DNA of 64,000 bases from Lonicera japonica. Lineage: Eukaryota; Streptophyta; Magnoliopsida; Dipsacales; Caprifoliaceae. The notes beneath the pieces were generated by a model. That model saw only the letters and a list, made by a program, of their open reading frames with translations. It was not told where the DNA came from and ran no database searches. Below, one piece after another: positions 23,601 to 36,600 of the stretch. The DNA lies in contig CM038467.1 of NCBI GenBank assembly GCA_021464415.1, positions 12,913,411-12,977,410 of the forward strand, written 5' to 3'. Every line of letters starts with the position of its first letter. Position 1 is the stretch's first letter. The position numbers were made by a program, and so were the translations under genes.

Positions 23601-24597
23601 GCTCAAGTAAAGTATTACCAAATATTTGATTAAAAAACTATTAATGAATACAACTAACTTTCGTAATTGTCTCCTATCTAAAGGCAGGGAGGGACAAACA
23701 AAACTCTGAACCTGAGCTTAGTTGCTAGCCATTGTCATAGAAATTTTAATGTTAACGTATCACATTAATTCATATAATTATATGTAATTAATAGGGCTCT
23801 TAATTTGAGATGGGAGTAACGGAACACATGACAAATAATCATCTTCTACACCTTCATGTTCATTAAATTTTAAATCCTAGACAGCAGTAACCAAGGCATT
23901 TACAAAGGACATCATGATTTGATTTCAAATTTCCTTAATTTATTTATATTTTTAAGTACAGGAAATAAACTTAAATTGGATTTGCATTCCATTACATCAT
24001 TAAGATAATTAAGTACCTTCGTAAGGCGTATCCACTGCACATTTTAGGCTTCTAAAAGTTAATCCGCAAGGTTTCATCCTCTTTGAATTCACACAACTTG
24101 AACTGGAGTGAACAAACATCAGTAAATCACAAATGCAAGTAAAGAGCTTAGATGAACGAATATCATAGGCAAAAGAAAACACAAGAAATCAAAACTCTGT
24201 TATGCAGGTAAACAAAGTAACTCAACTAGTAATGTTGGAGCGGAAATTGACATACAAAAATGTTGACAGGAGTATGCGAGTCTATCAATTTACATTAGAT
24301 TCTCCATTTCATATTATCACATACAGAATAAATAGACACATATACAAGCATGTTTGTGAGTGTGCGCGTGTATGAGAGAGAGAGAGATAGAGGAGCTTCC
24401 AGTTTTTTGACCGAGGAAAGTTGAGGAGAGACAAGTGTTTGAGAGAATAATAGTAGTAGCCACGTGTGTCGAATCGATTGTTGCAGACAAAAATGCAGAG
24501 GAGGAGAAAGTAAAACCTAGATTATGCGTTTTTCACCTTACGACGAAAGGGACTCCATTGGAGCCAAACACGTTCCTCTCCTTCTGGTAGCTTCCAT
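20617..24597 (-). CDS. CPP1: CHAPERONE-LIKE PROTEIN OF POR1 (CPP1), chloroplast
   Basis: CPP1 is a chloroplast membrane protein with a J-like domain that stabilises protochlorophyllide oxidoreductase in chlorophyll synthesis. Five exons fit in phase with GT-AG introns: 24542-24597, 24017-24102, 22283-22665, 20869-20945 and 20617-20767, giving 250 residues. Residues 1-40 are Ser/Arg-rich as in a transit peptide; a second ATG (24556-24558, residue 14) may be the true start. The J-like region starts at [16 protein letters not shown] (from residue 60) and lacks the HPD tripeptide, as in the family. Three or four hydrophobic segments follow: [39 protein letters not shown] and [13 protein letters not shown]. 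Exons 1 and 2 are short and were placed by reading frame, splice sites and the family's CAVDTPYEG junction; exon 1 is the least certain. Intron 3 carries a hAT-type MITE. Confidence 0.9.
21516..22141. mobile_element. hAT-type MITE in CPP1 intron 3
   Basis: 626 bp, starting TAGGGTTGGGAATTGGTATGG and ending GAGTACCACCCCTA, imperfect inverse of the start, with identical 8-bp flanks gtcaaatg (21508-21515; 22142-22149). The inner sequence has ACCGAAA/AAAACC repeats in opposite orientation on the two sides. There is no transposase. Confidence 0.88.
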
Positions 24598-26683
24598 AGA
24601 AGAGAGGAGGAAAAGGCGGGCACACTGTAAACTTCTAAGCTTTTTTCCAATTTTTCGTTTGTACAAAGAAATACACACACAAAAGGGCCCGGTGTTAGGC
24701 TTATCAGAAAAATTCGAATCTGTTCCCTATTTTAATATTATGAACTTTTGTAGATATTTATTTGAACAAATATTAAAAAAAAAAAAAATGAAGCCATTAA
24801 AATTCCTGTTTTTAGTTTTTTATTCAAAAGTCAATTTTATTTCACACTTTTTAAAATTTATTTCATTTTATTTTTTGTCTCGTAAAATTATTAAAACACC
24901 ATAATTTTAAATCCAAAATTTAAAATTAGATAAAAAAAATATATATTTAAAACCTACTTATCAAGATCTATAAAAATAAGATCTATTGTGAATATGTTTT
25001 GAGTTTTTTTGAATTAGTTAAAAAAAGCCTTCAACAAAAACTAAATTCACTTTTCAACCTACTTTCATGCTTTCCAAAAACTCAAATTAAAATATCAATC
25101 AAATAGGCCCAAAGTGTTTTTAAATATGAAATAAATACGTATTGGATTAAAATAATCTGTATTCGAAATAGATTATTTATATTGTAAATATTTTTTTAAT
25201 AAAATATCCATAATGTTGTATAATATATATTTTCTCTCACCCTTTTAAAAAAAGCAAACATGTATTACTGGCACAAATTAACCCAATTTATCAAAATCTT
25301 TAAAACTAAACCAAAAAAGCAAACGTCTTTAAAAAGAATAAAAAATGAAAAAAAAGAGAAATAGTTAAGTCATATTTATAACACATGTGATTTGCTAGTA
25401 TGAATGGTTTGAGACCATATTAAATTTAAATGGTAACAATTTTCAACTTTGATTTGTTATTTATATTTATTTTCTTATGTTATAATTTTAAGGCAAACTT
25501 TTTAACATTACACATGAGAAATTAAAAATAATTATTATTTAAGTATGAAGTTTTGCTATAGAAAATAAATATTTATTTTAATATGTTTTATAATATTTTA
25601 TTTTGCTTCTTCGATTTATAACCTGTAAAATATTTTTGTTTTAATTAGAAGATAATTATGTAGTCAGATATATTTTGAACATTGAGTTAATTTTCATATC
25701 AACAAAAAAAATAGGATAACTCGTATATACTTATATAATAAAAATAGCGGTATTATTTTGAAAAATCGGAAAAAATAAAGATTTCTATTTGAAAAAGCAT
25801 ATGAATAATGGATAATATGGCATGTCATCCGTACTTCATTCGGTTATACCGGTATAAGTGAGTGAACTAGTGAAGCACTTACCCGCCGCATAATAGTGTG
25901 TTCGGCCTCTAGAGTCTAGCCCACTAAAGTCTAGAATTTGTCCACTTTGCTCAATTGCTCCAATGAGGATCACATCGTGCTTGTATTTCGCAGATAATAT
26001 AATAAGATAATAACTCAAGCAACTTTGAATAAAAAAATAATTTAATTGTTATACGTGAATCTGTGTCTATTTAACATAGGTTGGAAGTTTAATTTTTTAA
26101 AATATGAGTATAATATGTATTTAAGACATTTAGCGAATAAAAAATAAAGTGATAATATTAGCATTCTAAAATTGTGACACTTTATATTTTTGAATTTTTT
26201 AAAGACACTTATATTAATATGTGACAAGAATGGGCATTATACAAACTTCTTTTTCAAGTTAATTACACCCCAAATATAAAAAGGCTAAACTTTTGAAATT
26301 GATTAGAGAGAGTAATTAAATAGAGGGACACGAAGAATCTAACAAAAACTCTGAAACTTGAAAGTTTACTCTGATAATAACAATACACTAGCAGTTTAAA
26401 TTAAACAAAGTGTATTTAAATCACAAGTAGGCAAGTTAGGAAGGAGATGATCAAAGAGGATGTTCTTAGGAACTAAAAAAGACACCCATTATATGACAAA
26501 TGCTAAACATTAATTTATTACGTGACAAATGCTAAAAATGATTTTTCTTAAGCTTTTTATGAGGAGATGGAAACGTGGGCGTCTGTGTGTGTTTTTTTTT
26601 TTTGGACTTTTGAGGAATGATTTTTGTTTGATGGCCCTTGTATGCACGTAATGCCACCTAGGGGTATTATTAACATTTGTTTT
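24598..26683. other. Intergenic stretch
   Basis: CPP1 promoter side followed by AT-rich DNA. An open frame at 24524-24904 overlaps CPP1 exon 1 on the other strand and looks non-coding. Around 25830-26020 a less AT-rich patch has an open minus-strand frame of 60 codons with no recognisable domain. Confidence 0.45.
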
Positions 26684-26853
26684 AAGGGTAGTGATAACAT
26701 GTGCCTTAAGGGCACATGATAAACACCTAATTATAGCAAGAATTAGGTCTTTGCGTGAAAATCAATGTAGCATTAAATGCATGTTGGGCTTTTATTCTTT
26801 CTATAATTAGGTGTTTATCATGTGCTCTTAGGGCATATGTTATCACTACCCTT
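26684..26853. mobile_element. Small foldback MITE with long inverted arms
   Basis: The left arm AAGGGTAGTGATAACATGTG through ACACCTAATTATAG is mirrored by the right arm CTATAATTAGGTGTTTATCA through TATCACTACCCTT, about 53 bp each with a few mismatches, in 170 bp. GTTTT flanks both sides. Transcribed RNA would fold into one hairpin, a typical small-RNA source. Confidence 0.8.
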
Positions 26854-27779
26854 GTTTTAATAATCCATATACTGTTTGAAATAAGCTTTTGTTTGTATGG
26901 TTTTATACTTTTATTTATATGTTTGTGGAGGTTTGTTTCTTTAGTATTTCTTCAACTAAAGAAACAGAAGCTTAATGCACCTTGTATCATTAATTACCTT
27001 TTAGTAGTTCCCCAAATTACTAATATACCCCATATTTGTCTTTGGAGCCGCTGTTAATCATTCATTGTGGAATTCCCTACATATATGGGTGTAGGAGGGA
27101 TTATGCATTGAAATTGTATGGGCAGGAACTAAAAACTCCTTCGCTCTCAGATATGTTTTTGTTTGTTTTACTTTCATACATAAAAGAATATATTAATTTT
27201 AACTTAATTGATATTTTAAACTAAAATTTATTAAAAGAACATGATGAACCAAACTTATCAAATCCAAAATGAGTTGGTGGCATAAATTTTAATAAAGGAA
27301 TTGAACTAATGACTTAGAGATTACTAATACTTGATAACATGGTGACTGCAATAAATGCAACTCTATTTTAAGTGAAAGTTTGTATTTTGAAATTTTAAGT
27401 GCGGACTTTTACTACGTAATTACTTTTTATTTTTTCGTTCAAGAAGTTTTCTATTTTATTAATTTTGAAAAATGTATACGATTTATATATTTGGTCTACA
27501 TTTTATCACTTGAACTAAACGACTTGTTTTTTATTCTTGCAACAACTTGCTAGATCCCTTAAATCAGATTAAATCTTGAGCACTAAAAAAAAATAGTTTT
27601 ATGCAAGCAAATAACACTAATGAGACAAATCATCATGCCATTATCTATCACCTATCACCATCCAATTATAACAATAATATCATTTGTGATCTCCCATTCT
27701 AACTTTTCACTCGATCAATCCAAAAAACCAACCCCATCTCACCATTCACCACCCCTCAACAACCCCGGCCCCTTCACCA
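26854..27779. other. Intergenic stretch upstream of the ERF gene
   Basis: AT-rich, no exon seen. The last 150 bp turn C-rich (CACCATTCACCACCCCTCAA) and are probably the leader of the ERF transcript. Confidence 0.5.
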
Positions 27780-28442
27780 ATGCCTCATCAAACGCCAAGC
27801 ACCTTTCAAATTGTTCAAAAAACACAACCAGTTAACCTTCTAGAAAGATCAAATAATATCAATAATGAAGAAAGAAGGTTCCTTGGAGTGAGAAAAAGGC
27901 CTTCAGGCAAATGGGTAGCTGAAATCAAAGACTCCTCACAAAAGCTAAGGCTGTGGCTAGGCACTTTTGAAAAGGCTGAGGAAGCTGCCATGGCTTATGA
28001 TAGTGCGGCTCGGCTCTTAAGAGGGAGAAATGCAAAGACAAATTTTGCACATAATGGAATCATTACCACCCATGAAGAGAATTGTAATTTGTTGGGTAAG
28101 AATCCGAGGCTTTATCAGCTTCTTAAGCATGCTTTTATGAAGAATTTGCAAAAGTCTTTGTCGCGCAATTTTAATAGAATTATTCAGAATGAGAGTAATT
28201 GTGTTGGTAATGGTGAGGATTTTGACGCGCTTGTGGAAGAAACTATTGTTTGTTCTTCGAGCGAGTGTAAAAATGGATTTGTGAGTTATTGTGGTGGTGA
28301 TCAAGAAAGGGAGGGGCTTTTGAGGCTTTCACTTGGAAGTTCTAAGGTTTATTCCTCTGTTATTGTTGCTCCTTCATTTAGTTCTTCTTTGAGTACTACT
28401 CAAGGAGGGGAAGAGGAAATCAACCGTATTCGATCATTATGA
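27780..28442 (+). CDS. AP2/ERF transcription factor with an EAR-like motif
   Basis: A single-exon gene of 220 residues with one AP2/ERF DNA-binding domain at about 33-90: [20 protein letters not shown] (YRG half) and [24 protein letters not shown] (RAYD half), ending NAKTNFAH. The family binds GCC-box or DRE-like promoter elements in the nucleus. The [18 protein letters not shown] wording resembles the RAP2.11/ERN type branch (ERF group X) rather than DREB proteins; this placement is tentative. The C-terminal part has LLRLSLGSS (from 180), where LRLSL fits the LxLxL EAR repression motif, followed by a Ser-rich and acidic tail. The ATG at 27780 is the first in frame before the domain, and the leader before it is C-rich. 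No intron is needed. Target genes are unknown. Confidence 0.93.
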   Translation: MPHQTPSTFQIVQKTQPVNLLERSNNINNEERRFLGVRKRPSGKWVAEIKDSSQKLRLWLGTFEKAEEAAMAYDSAARLLRGRNAKTNFAHNGIITTHEENCNLLGKNPRLYQLLKHAFMKNLQKSLSRNFNRIIQNESNCVGNGEDFDALVEETIVCSSSECKNGFVSYCGGDQEREGLLRLSLGSSKVYSSVIVAPSFSSSLSTTQGGEEEINRIRSL

Positions 28443-31400
28443 ACTATGAGTCTGTGAATCTTGTTTTGAATTGAATTGTAAGACATGCATGATTAGTGTG
28501 TAGTTCTATAGCTTAAAGAGATGTTTTGGTTTTCAAGTACCTCTAAGATTTTGTGTGCTCTGTTTCATGTTATAATCTAAAGCTTTGCATTTAGTTGTAT
28601 GTATATAGAGGTTTGATTGGAAGCTTCGTAAATGGCCATGATTCAGCTGGTTTGATTGATTTATTTTTTTTTAATTTATTTTTAAGGGCTCATCAACATA
28701 ATAATCATATCGAGTGCATTCGTAATTAGATGTTTGAAATATGTGATGGTGATTCAGTTGAAGCTTGAGAATTAAATTGACACACACACACAGATATATA
28801 TATATATATATATTCCAAGTTGATACATTTTCCTCTTGTAATTTGAGCACTAGACATATATTCCATCTGATTAAGGTGGAATCATATGTTGTCTTACTCC
28901 CAAGCAAACACATGGAGCCCTTAATTTATCGCCATCTCTGTTGCAAAAGGCTGTTGATAAAATTTTGTAACCATGTGATTGGATGGAGGAAAAAACCTTG
29001 AAGTTTGAATAAAAGTTGGGATTTGGAGCGTAAGAAAGTGGAATTCCGCCGTTTGGTAAAATTAGTGAAGATTTTGAAATTTTACACGAATAAATTTATT
29101 AAATTTTGATTTTTACAAATTCCGACTTAAAATTTCATAATATGAGGTGTTGTTCTTCAAATTCCTACTTAAAACAAGTGAAATGGTAATTTATGTCATT
29201 TTTTAAATTCTACATATAAGATATCCAAACATAAAAAATTGCAATTGAAAGAATTTTAAATGATAGAATTTTAAGTTTTATTATTTAATTTTTTTATTAA
29301 TTTTAGAATTATTTCATCTAAACACATAGGTAGTACTTTGTACATTCTTCTTCTATTTACCCTTTGTAAGCTTTTTCCCTATCTCAAAAGTAAGCCCCAT
29401 AGTCTCCTTTCGATTTTAAAAATATAACAGTTTAAGTTTATTCTTTTCAAAATTTACCAATAATATAGACTACAGAGGGGTGGTAAATCGAACTCACGAC
29501 AAGCTGATTCGAAGTGAGAATCATGGACAGGGCTGATCTTACGAGTGTGTAGAGTGGGCACTTGTAATGGCCCAATACGACAATAGGGCCCAAATCTGTT
29601 ATATGGGGGCCTTAAATCAAAGTATATGTTAATATTTTAATAATAAAAGGGTCCAAAAATGTATCCATAGGACCTAGATGAGTTTGGAAGAATTTTATAT
29701 TTTGAGCACCACACCTCTCCTGTTTAAGCCCTACTTCATACTCTTTTACCATTTTATATTTTCATCTATGTTTCTCCCACGCCTCTCCATATTTACTTTT
29801 CTCTAAAAATTACACTAAAAAGAAAAAACCCTCCAATGAGTACAACCTTTTTGTGTTATATGAGATTTTTGGTTGATTTTTATAAGAGGACCTATTTAAA
29901 ATTTTCTCACATAGCCTTTGGAATTATACAAAGCCAATAAAGAATGCAACTGCAAGTGAAACTTTGTCACCCCTCAAGGTTTTTTTTTAAACCTGAAGAT
30001 TATTTAAACTTTTAGCTAAGCAATGGACTTGACACTCAACTTATGTATATATTTTTAATTGATTGCATGAAGTTTATAAAATTAATATTCAAATAAGACT
30101 TTTTAATTTGAAATAGAGAAAGTATATTATAATTTTGATCGATGATGGGGAACAGAAACTTAACAAGAACACTTTTTTTTCCGATCATTTTTAAGCGTAA
30201 CAGAGAAGAAGAGATTGAAGTATTGAACTTATTATGGTGCTAAACAGTGGGATTGGCTTCCTTATTTTTTATGCTTTTGTCAGTAAGCCCAATTTTTTAT
30301 TTCTTAACAAATAAATTAGAAATGGATCCCCTTTTTTCAACAGCTAAAATTGTGCGGTTATTGAATTGGTGAAAATAAACGATTTTTTTTTCTGAAGATA
30401 TTACAAATTTTATAATAATTAAAAAGAATAAAATCCACAATCTCCTGTTTACCAAAAAAATATAAAATCCACAATCCCCGATAAAATAAAAAGTGAAGGC
30501 CAATGTAACTTTTTAGCTTAAACTAGATAAAATCCGTTTAGAAAAGATCGAAAAATAAAGGAAAATGGGCCCAACCCCTTGGCCTGTTTAGATTTGGGCT
30601 TAAGGCATGGTTAAGAAGGCTCCTCAATTTTTCCATTTTGTATTGAAGTTAAATTACATAAAAGATATTCAAGAATATGACTACGGAAATTGATTCCTAC
30701 AAAAGTAAGTAAACAAAGATCATTGAAGGGAAACCTCGTCAAATTGATTCATTTTACCGATGATTTCTAATTTAAATAGTATGATTATATATTTTTTACA
30801 TGAATAAGTAAGGTTTGAATCCTGTTAGTACTATTTTAACAATATAATTGATTAATTTTTTAAGGGACGGTAATATAAACATGATAAATTTTTTTCTAAA
30901 AAGAGATTGAAAGCAGCATGATGGTGATGCCAATATAACATAATCAAATCAAAAGCAAGTATTCAAAAAAGAATTCGAGGGTGGCGGGCAAAATTCCTTT
31001 AAGGGACAAGTGAAATCTTTTAAGGGACATTTTGATTTGGGGGGGTTACCCTGTGTGTGTAACCCATTATAATTTTTTTAATAAATTTTTCACTCTAATC
31101 CTTCACTAAAGTTTTTTTCCTTTTAAAAAAATGATCAATAAGGGAAAAAGTAATATCGGAACATAATTGAAAAAAGGAAGGTTTAAACCGACACAATAAA
31201 AACCGTAATGGTTCCAAGAGAATATTGGACATATGAAAAACCAAGATAATTACAGGCCTCCATTGTTTTTCCCTTGAACATATTTAATATTTTTAATTCA
31301 GTTTGCATGATTTCTTAAGGTTTAGATTGGATGAAAATTAAATTTCTAAAACTATTTTTTTTGTTACAAGTAAAATAGGAGAATGGGAGGAAAAAGTAAC

Positions 31401-32187
31401 ACCTAATAAGTCCAAGTCCAACTCATGCACAATGCTAGAAAGAAACATTGGAAAAGTATTCCGGCACTTTTAAATCTTGTGAAATAGTTAATTTTATTGA
31501 TAAGTTGAGAATGGAAAAAAAAGTCGCTAACAAGTAAAATTATATCATAATTTACATTTCATATGATAAATTTTAAATGCGAATCAATTCGTGCAAATGC
31601 AAATCAATTCATATAAAAAACAAACTCATATTTTATATGCCACCGCAACAAATAAATTTAAACCGGAATCTATATACTCATCATCAGTTATATGGCACAA
31701 TTATCATATCTTAAACCTCACACACCTATATAGCTCAATCATTCATTCCCATGCATATATAGTACGTCCAACCTGCACATGAAAACAGGTTGACTATTCG
31801 CTAGGTTCCTGGAACTCATCATCAAACATCACGAGTGGACAAATATATTATATTTCATCAAAAATACTGATATACTTAGCTAGGACAACTTTTATATATT
31901 AATCAAAATGTAAAATTTATATCACATTTATCTTCATTAGAATTCATTTTATACAGTTGTTTTTTTATTTTATTTTTTTAAATTCATTTTGAACGGAGAG
32001 TGATTGTCCGATTATAATATAAAAAAATTATGTCAAAAAAATATATCTATATAAAATAACTTCAATATTTTTACTAACATTTTTTTTTTAAAAAAATGTG
32101 GAAATGTTAGCTTATATTCTAAATAGATATATATAGAAAATTTTGAGTAAAGACCAGTCTGTACGGACTGATCCTTGTTAGAAATGC

Positions 32188-32224
<37 letters not shown>

Positions 32225-32370
32225 TCTATTATAAATAGAAAAAAATAATCTTATGTATGAGAATTAGTGCTACATTATTATTATTTTTTTGCTATAATAA
32301 AAGGAAAAAGCAAATCAATCTCTCTTACGGTAAGCAACTCCGTGCATGTCTGCCTTAAGAAGTTGAACTA
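28443..32370. other. Long intergenic stretch
   Basis: Almost 4 kb without a recognisable gene. It has a CA/TA microsatellite at about 28781-28812, a (TA)n run at about 32193-32220, and degenerate transposon-like sequence near 29520-29640 (ACAGGGCTGATCTTACGAG followed by GGCCC-type blocks). Short open frames elsewhere look random. Confidence 0.45.
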
Positions 32371-32437
32371 GTTCATTGCTTGGCACCAATATCTTCATGG
32401 AAAGCAGCATGAAGATATTGGTGCCGAGCCAATAAAC
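32371..32437. ncRNA. Near-perfect short hairpin, candidate small-RNA precursor
   Basis: CTTGGCACCAATATCTTCATG (ending 32399) is followed after an 8-nt loop by CATGAAGATATTGGTGCCGAG, its inverse except for one position that forms a G:U pair in RNA. With a one-base bulge, pairing extends to about 30 bp (32371-32399 with 32408-32437). On the minus strand the arm GGCACCAATATC resembles part of miR171 (GCGCCAATATC), but the arm order and other bases do not fit that family. Expression is unknown. Confidence 0.35.
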
Positions 32438-33177
32438 CATATTAAATGTTTATTTAATTTTTTTTCTTATACATAAGTAGTTAATACGTACCGACATTAA
32501 CATATCTTTTAAATAATAAATATAATATTAACATTTTGCAAAAATAATATATTACTGTAAAATTGTATTTAATAACATTTTATATAACCTTTTTTATAAA
32601 AAGTTTTAGCCATTACAAATAATTTTAAAATATTAAGGTTGTGTTTGATTGTAAAAATGGAAAACGAAAATAAATTTCGTTAGTTTGTGTGAAAAGATAT
32701 ATATTCTCCATACTTTAATATTTTTTGTAAAAATTTTTACTCACCACCCAGCAAAGAAAATTTCTTCATAAAAAAGCTTAAAAATCAAGAGGAGATGACT
32801 TCTATCATTTAACTTATTTTTTATATTTTCATCAAAATTAACTCAAATTTTTTTTTTCCTCTTTGCAATTAGACGAAGCCTAATATTTTTAGGCTCTAAT
32901 AATATCTTTTCCTAAATAATTATTAATTACAATGAACACAAAAGCATCTTTTCCCCCATCTTACCCAAAATTAAATACACCGACGCGCTTTTTATTAACA
33001 CCCAAAACAAAAAGAAACAATACAAAACAAATTATTCCATGCAACCAAACACAATTAATACCTCCCCAGTCTCCTCCCCATTTAAACCAAAACCACCACC
33101 TTCTCTCTCCTCCACCGCCGGTCAACCTCTATCCTTAACCACCAGTTTTTCACACCCAACCAGCGGTCCAGAACAAA
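32438..33177. other. Upstream region and leader of the calmodulin-like gene
   Basis: AT-rich until about 33000, then C-rich up to the ATG, typical of a plant 5' leader. No separate gene is seen; short frames here have no domain. Confidence 0.5.
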
Positions 33178-33660
33178 ATGACAATCCTCGAAATCGATCA
33201 ATTAAAACAGCTAAAAGACATATTCTCTAGATTCGACATGGACTCCGACGGGAGCCTCACCCACCTTGAACTGGCGGCGCTCCTACGATCCCTCGGACTC
33301 AAACCCTCCGGGGACCACATCCACGCCTTATTAGCCAACATGGATTCTAACGGTAACGGCGCCGTCGAATTTGACGAACTGGTCAAAACGATTATGCCGT
33401 ACGTCAACGACGAGATCCTCGTAAATCAGGAGCAATTATTGGAGGTGTTTCGATCGTTCGATCGGGACGGGAACGGGTATATTACGCTTGCTGAGCTGGC
33501 GGGATCGATGGCTAAGATGGGACAGGCGTTAACCTACCGTGAGTTGACGGAGATGATCAATGAGGCTGATACGGACGGTGACGGTGTTATTAGCTTTAAT
33601 GAATTTGCGACGATCATGGCTAAATCCGCCGCTGATTTTCTTGGCCTAAGGGTTTCGTAG
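33178..33660 (+). CDS. CML16: Calmodulin-like protein, CML15/16 type
   Basis: A calcium sensor of 160 residues with four EF-hands and no other domain, encoded by a single exon as is common for CMLs. All four loops keep the 12-residue pattern with Asp first and Glu last: D20-D22-D24...E31, D56-N58-N60...E67, D95-D97-N99...E106 and D131-D133-D135...E142, so all four are expected to bind calcium. The wording around QLKDIFSRFDMD, LELAALLRSLG, EVFRSFDRDGNG, ELAGSMAKMG and the end IMAKSAADFLGL matches the CML15/CML16 branch. The coding sequence is much richer in G+C than its surroundings. There is no Cys or myristoylation signal for membrane attachment, so it is likely cytosolic or nuclear. Partner proteins cannot be inferred. 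Confidence 0.95.
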   Translation: MTILEIDQLKQLKDIFSRFDMDSDGSLTHLELAALLRSLGLKPSGDHIHALLANMDSNGNGAVEFDELVKTIMPYVNDEILVNQEQLLEVFRSFDRDGNGYITLAELAGSMAKMGQALTYRELTEMINEADTDGDGVISFNEFATIMAKSAADFLGLRVS

Positions 33661-36600
33661 CGATATGATGTTTTTTGACTTTTTGAGGTAATGAACTTTT
33701 TTTATTTGGGCGGAGATAACGGCATTCCAGTATTTTTCTTGAAAATACTTTCGAAATTTGACAATTGAGTAAAGCATATGTTATTTTATTGTGAAGAATC
33801 AAGTATAAATTTAATAATGTATGATTCAATCATCAATGATCGACTATATATAAACTTATACTTGATTTGTACGAACTAAGTAACAAATACTTTACTCGAT
33901 TGCCAATGACCGAAAGAAAGTGAGAGTATTATAAAGTATTTTTGGGATGCCATATCACCACTTTTTTTTTATTAATGTAAAATTAGGGGTGTGATGTTTT
34001 TTGATATAATAGGTTTTTTTTTAGTTTAATTTGATTAACATGTGGTTGTATTAACTCTTATTTTTCTTGTTGATTTAACATGAGCTTGTTTATTTGTTGG
34101 AGTGTTTTGATTTTGATAGAGTGACCAAAATTGTGGGACTCCATCTTCCATCTCTTTGTTCTTGTGACACTCAGAAAAGGGATTGTGTTTTGTATAACTG
34201 GTTACTTTCTTAATCTTAATTTACTTATACTGATAAATTAAGTTTGCAATTTGGAGGCTCTTGAAACCAATTAAATTTGTGCAAAAGAAACTGGAACAAA
34301 AAAAATTTCGAATAATAATTCTGCAGTTAAGATGGAGTAGTTTAAATAGTTGATTAAATTTGTCCAATAGAAACTGAAACAAAAAATTATTTGAATAATA
34401 ATTCTGCGGTTAAGATTGAGTAGTTTAAATAATTTGCAAACTTGTGCCAAGTGTTTTCTATTGCTCTTGAGGCTTGATACATTTTGAATTGCGAAAATAA
34501 AGTTGTATAATCGCTGGTCATATAACAAGTTGCCCATCCAATTACGTTGTATTAAAGGACAAAAAAAACTTTTGACTTTTTGATATCGGAGCATTCAAAA
34601 GAATGACAATAGAATAGATTAATGAGGGACATTTTCTATTATATATTTAAGGTATATTTGCCGCGCGAGATTAAAAGTATAATTTGATTAATTAATATTA
34701 TTCGGTATTTGTTGTTGAAAATGATATGATAAATAAATTTTATCATGTGTTTGATGCAAGGATGAATATAATATTTTAAACCTATCACTTGTTTGGTGCA
34801 ACACAAGATTGAATTGCACTCATGATTAATTATCATTTTATGCTTTAGAACCAAGTAAATATATACCAGCCATATAAGGGGTATTATTTTTATTCCATGG
34901 TTGCAGGATAACAAAATTAATATAAAAACTAATTTATAATTATTATTTTTTTATTTTGATCTTTTTCTTTACTCATTTTAGACAATCAAATTTATTAATG
35001 AAAATTTTTAACCATTCTAAATCACAGTAACTCAACTAAAATTATTTCTTTTGTATAATATAGTATTTTTTATTATTATTAAATGAATGTATTTATAAGA
35101 AACTTTAATTTTTTAAAAAAAGGGTAACATTAGAATTTGAAACTGTAATTAATGCCTAGTTCGTAAATATTGTATGTAACATTTAACTTTTCTCCTAAAA
35201 GAGCTTTTTACGAAACTTATTTATAAAAAAATATTGTGAACAACAATTAAAATTGCATATATTTTTAAAAGAAAAGCAAGTTGTATTATATAATATCTGG
35301 ACTTATAATCCAGAATTCCATCAAATACAAAATTTATTAAATCTTTATCAAACTAGTCCTTATCCCGTCCGATTCCACTTGATCTTTATCCGACTGATTT
35401 CTTTCCTATCCTATTCAGCATAATTCCTATCCGACTAATTTCAACTCTTATCATATACGGCTTTTATCATATCTTATCCTACCTTATTATCCAGTGTGCC
35501 AAATGCATCCTTATATTCAAATCACTTCAACTACTCAGTCCATTATAATTTCTGAATTTGACTCAAATAATTAAAAGTGTAAAATTTATTCTTTTATATG
35601 AGATGCTACCGTTTGATTCCCTCTTTAAAAATTACCCAAATTTATTATTATTAAGAAAAAATAAATTACTTCAACCACATACTCCTTATTTACTTAATGG
35701 AATTACTTCTTTTGATTTTTTCTCCCCTATAAACTAACTACGAAAGATTAATTATGCTAAAACACTATCTCTTAGTTAAAGATTATTCAAAAAATATATT
35801 CCACTTCATTATAACATATCCAATCAGATTACTTGGGAAAATGTTTGAAGACTAATTCATTTGCCCACCATAACACAAATAGGTCGTCTTTAGGAAATTA
35901 AACTAATTTCTTGTATGAGATTTTAAAATTTTGTGGTCTTAGTCTCCCCCCTCCATACCCGGCCCCATGCTAACCAACCCACTCACCAAAATTAATTGCT
36001 ACTTAAATATACAATAATTGTCTTACAGTTTTTTTTTTACAAGCAATTATAGATTGAGGTAGTTTTAAGGAAAAATGATAAGGAATGGGGATTGAGAATT
36101 ACCACATTCTTAATTACGGATTTAGCTCCTCTAGAATTAAAGTCAGAGTTGCTCACATTCGCACCATTTATTTATAACGACGATATGACATTTTGACAAC
36201 TCACTGATTACTCAAAATTAAGCTAACAAACTATCACTTTAAAAATGCCTCAACACTAACTCTATTCATTTCACCCGTTCAAGCTCTTTTTAGAGTCCTG
36301 GGTATCTCTTCCCCTTTGTTTTCGATTATCAAATTACTTTATCTCTATCAATTTAAACCATCAGAACATTTCAAAGTAAAAAGTATTTAAACGTGTTAAT
36401 TGCTGAAAAAGATGAATTAAAAACATAATGAGTTGGAAATTTTTTGGCCATTCCATTTAATTGGTGAATGCAATAAAATAATAATAATAAAAAAAAACAT
36501 TTATAATATATTCTTTACTTTTTATTACATTCACCAATCAAATTCAAATGTTATAATAACTCCTTACAAATTTTCTGCATCCATTTCAATTCATATTCAA

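Noticed and set aside
24524..24904. 126-codon frame on the plus strand near CPP1 exon 1
   Set aside because: Overlaps the antisense of CPP1 exon 1 and runs into AT-rich DNA; no domain.
32371..32437. Calling the hairpin a miR171 gene
   Set aside because: The similar arm lies on the wrong side for miR171, and the TTGAGCC half of the mature sequence does not match.
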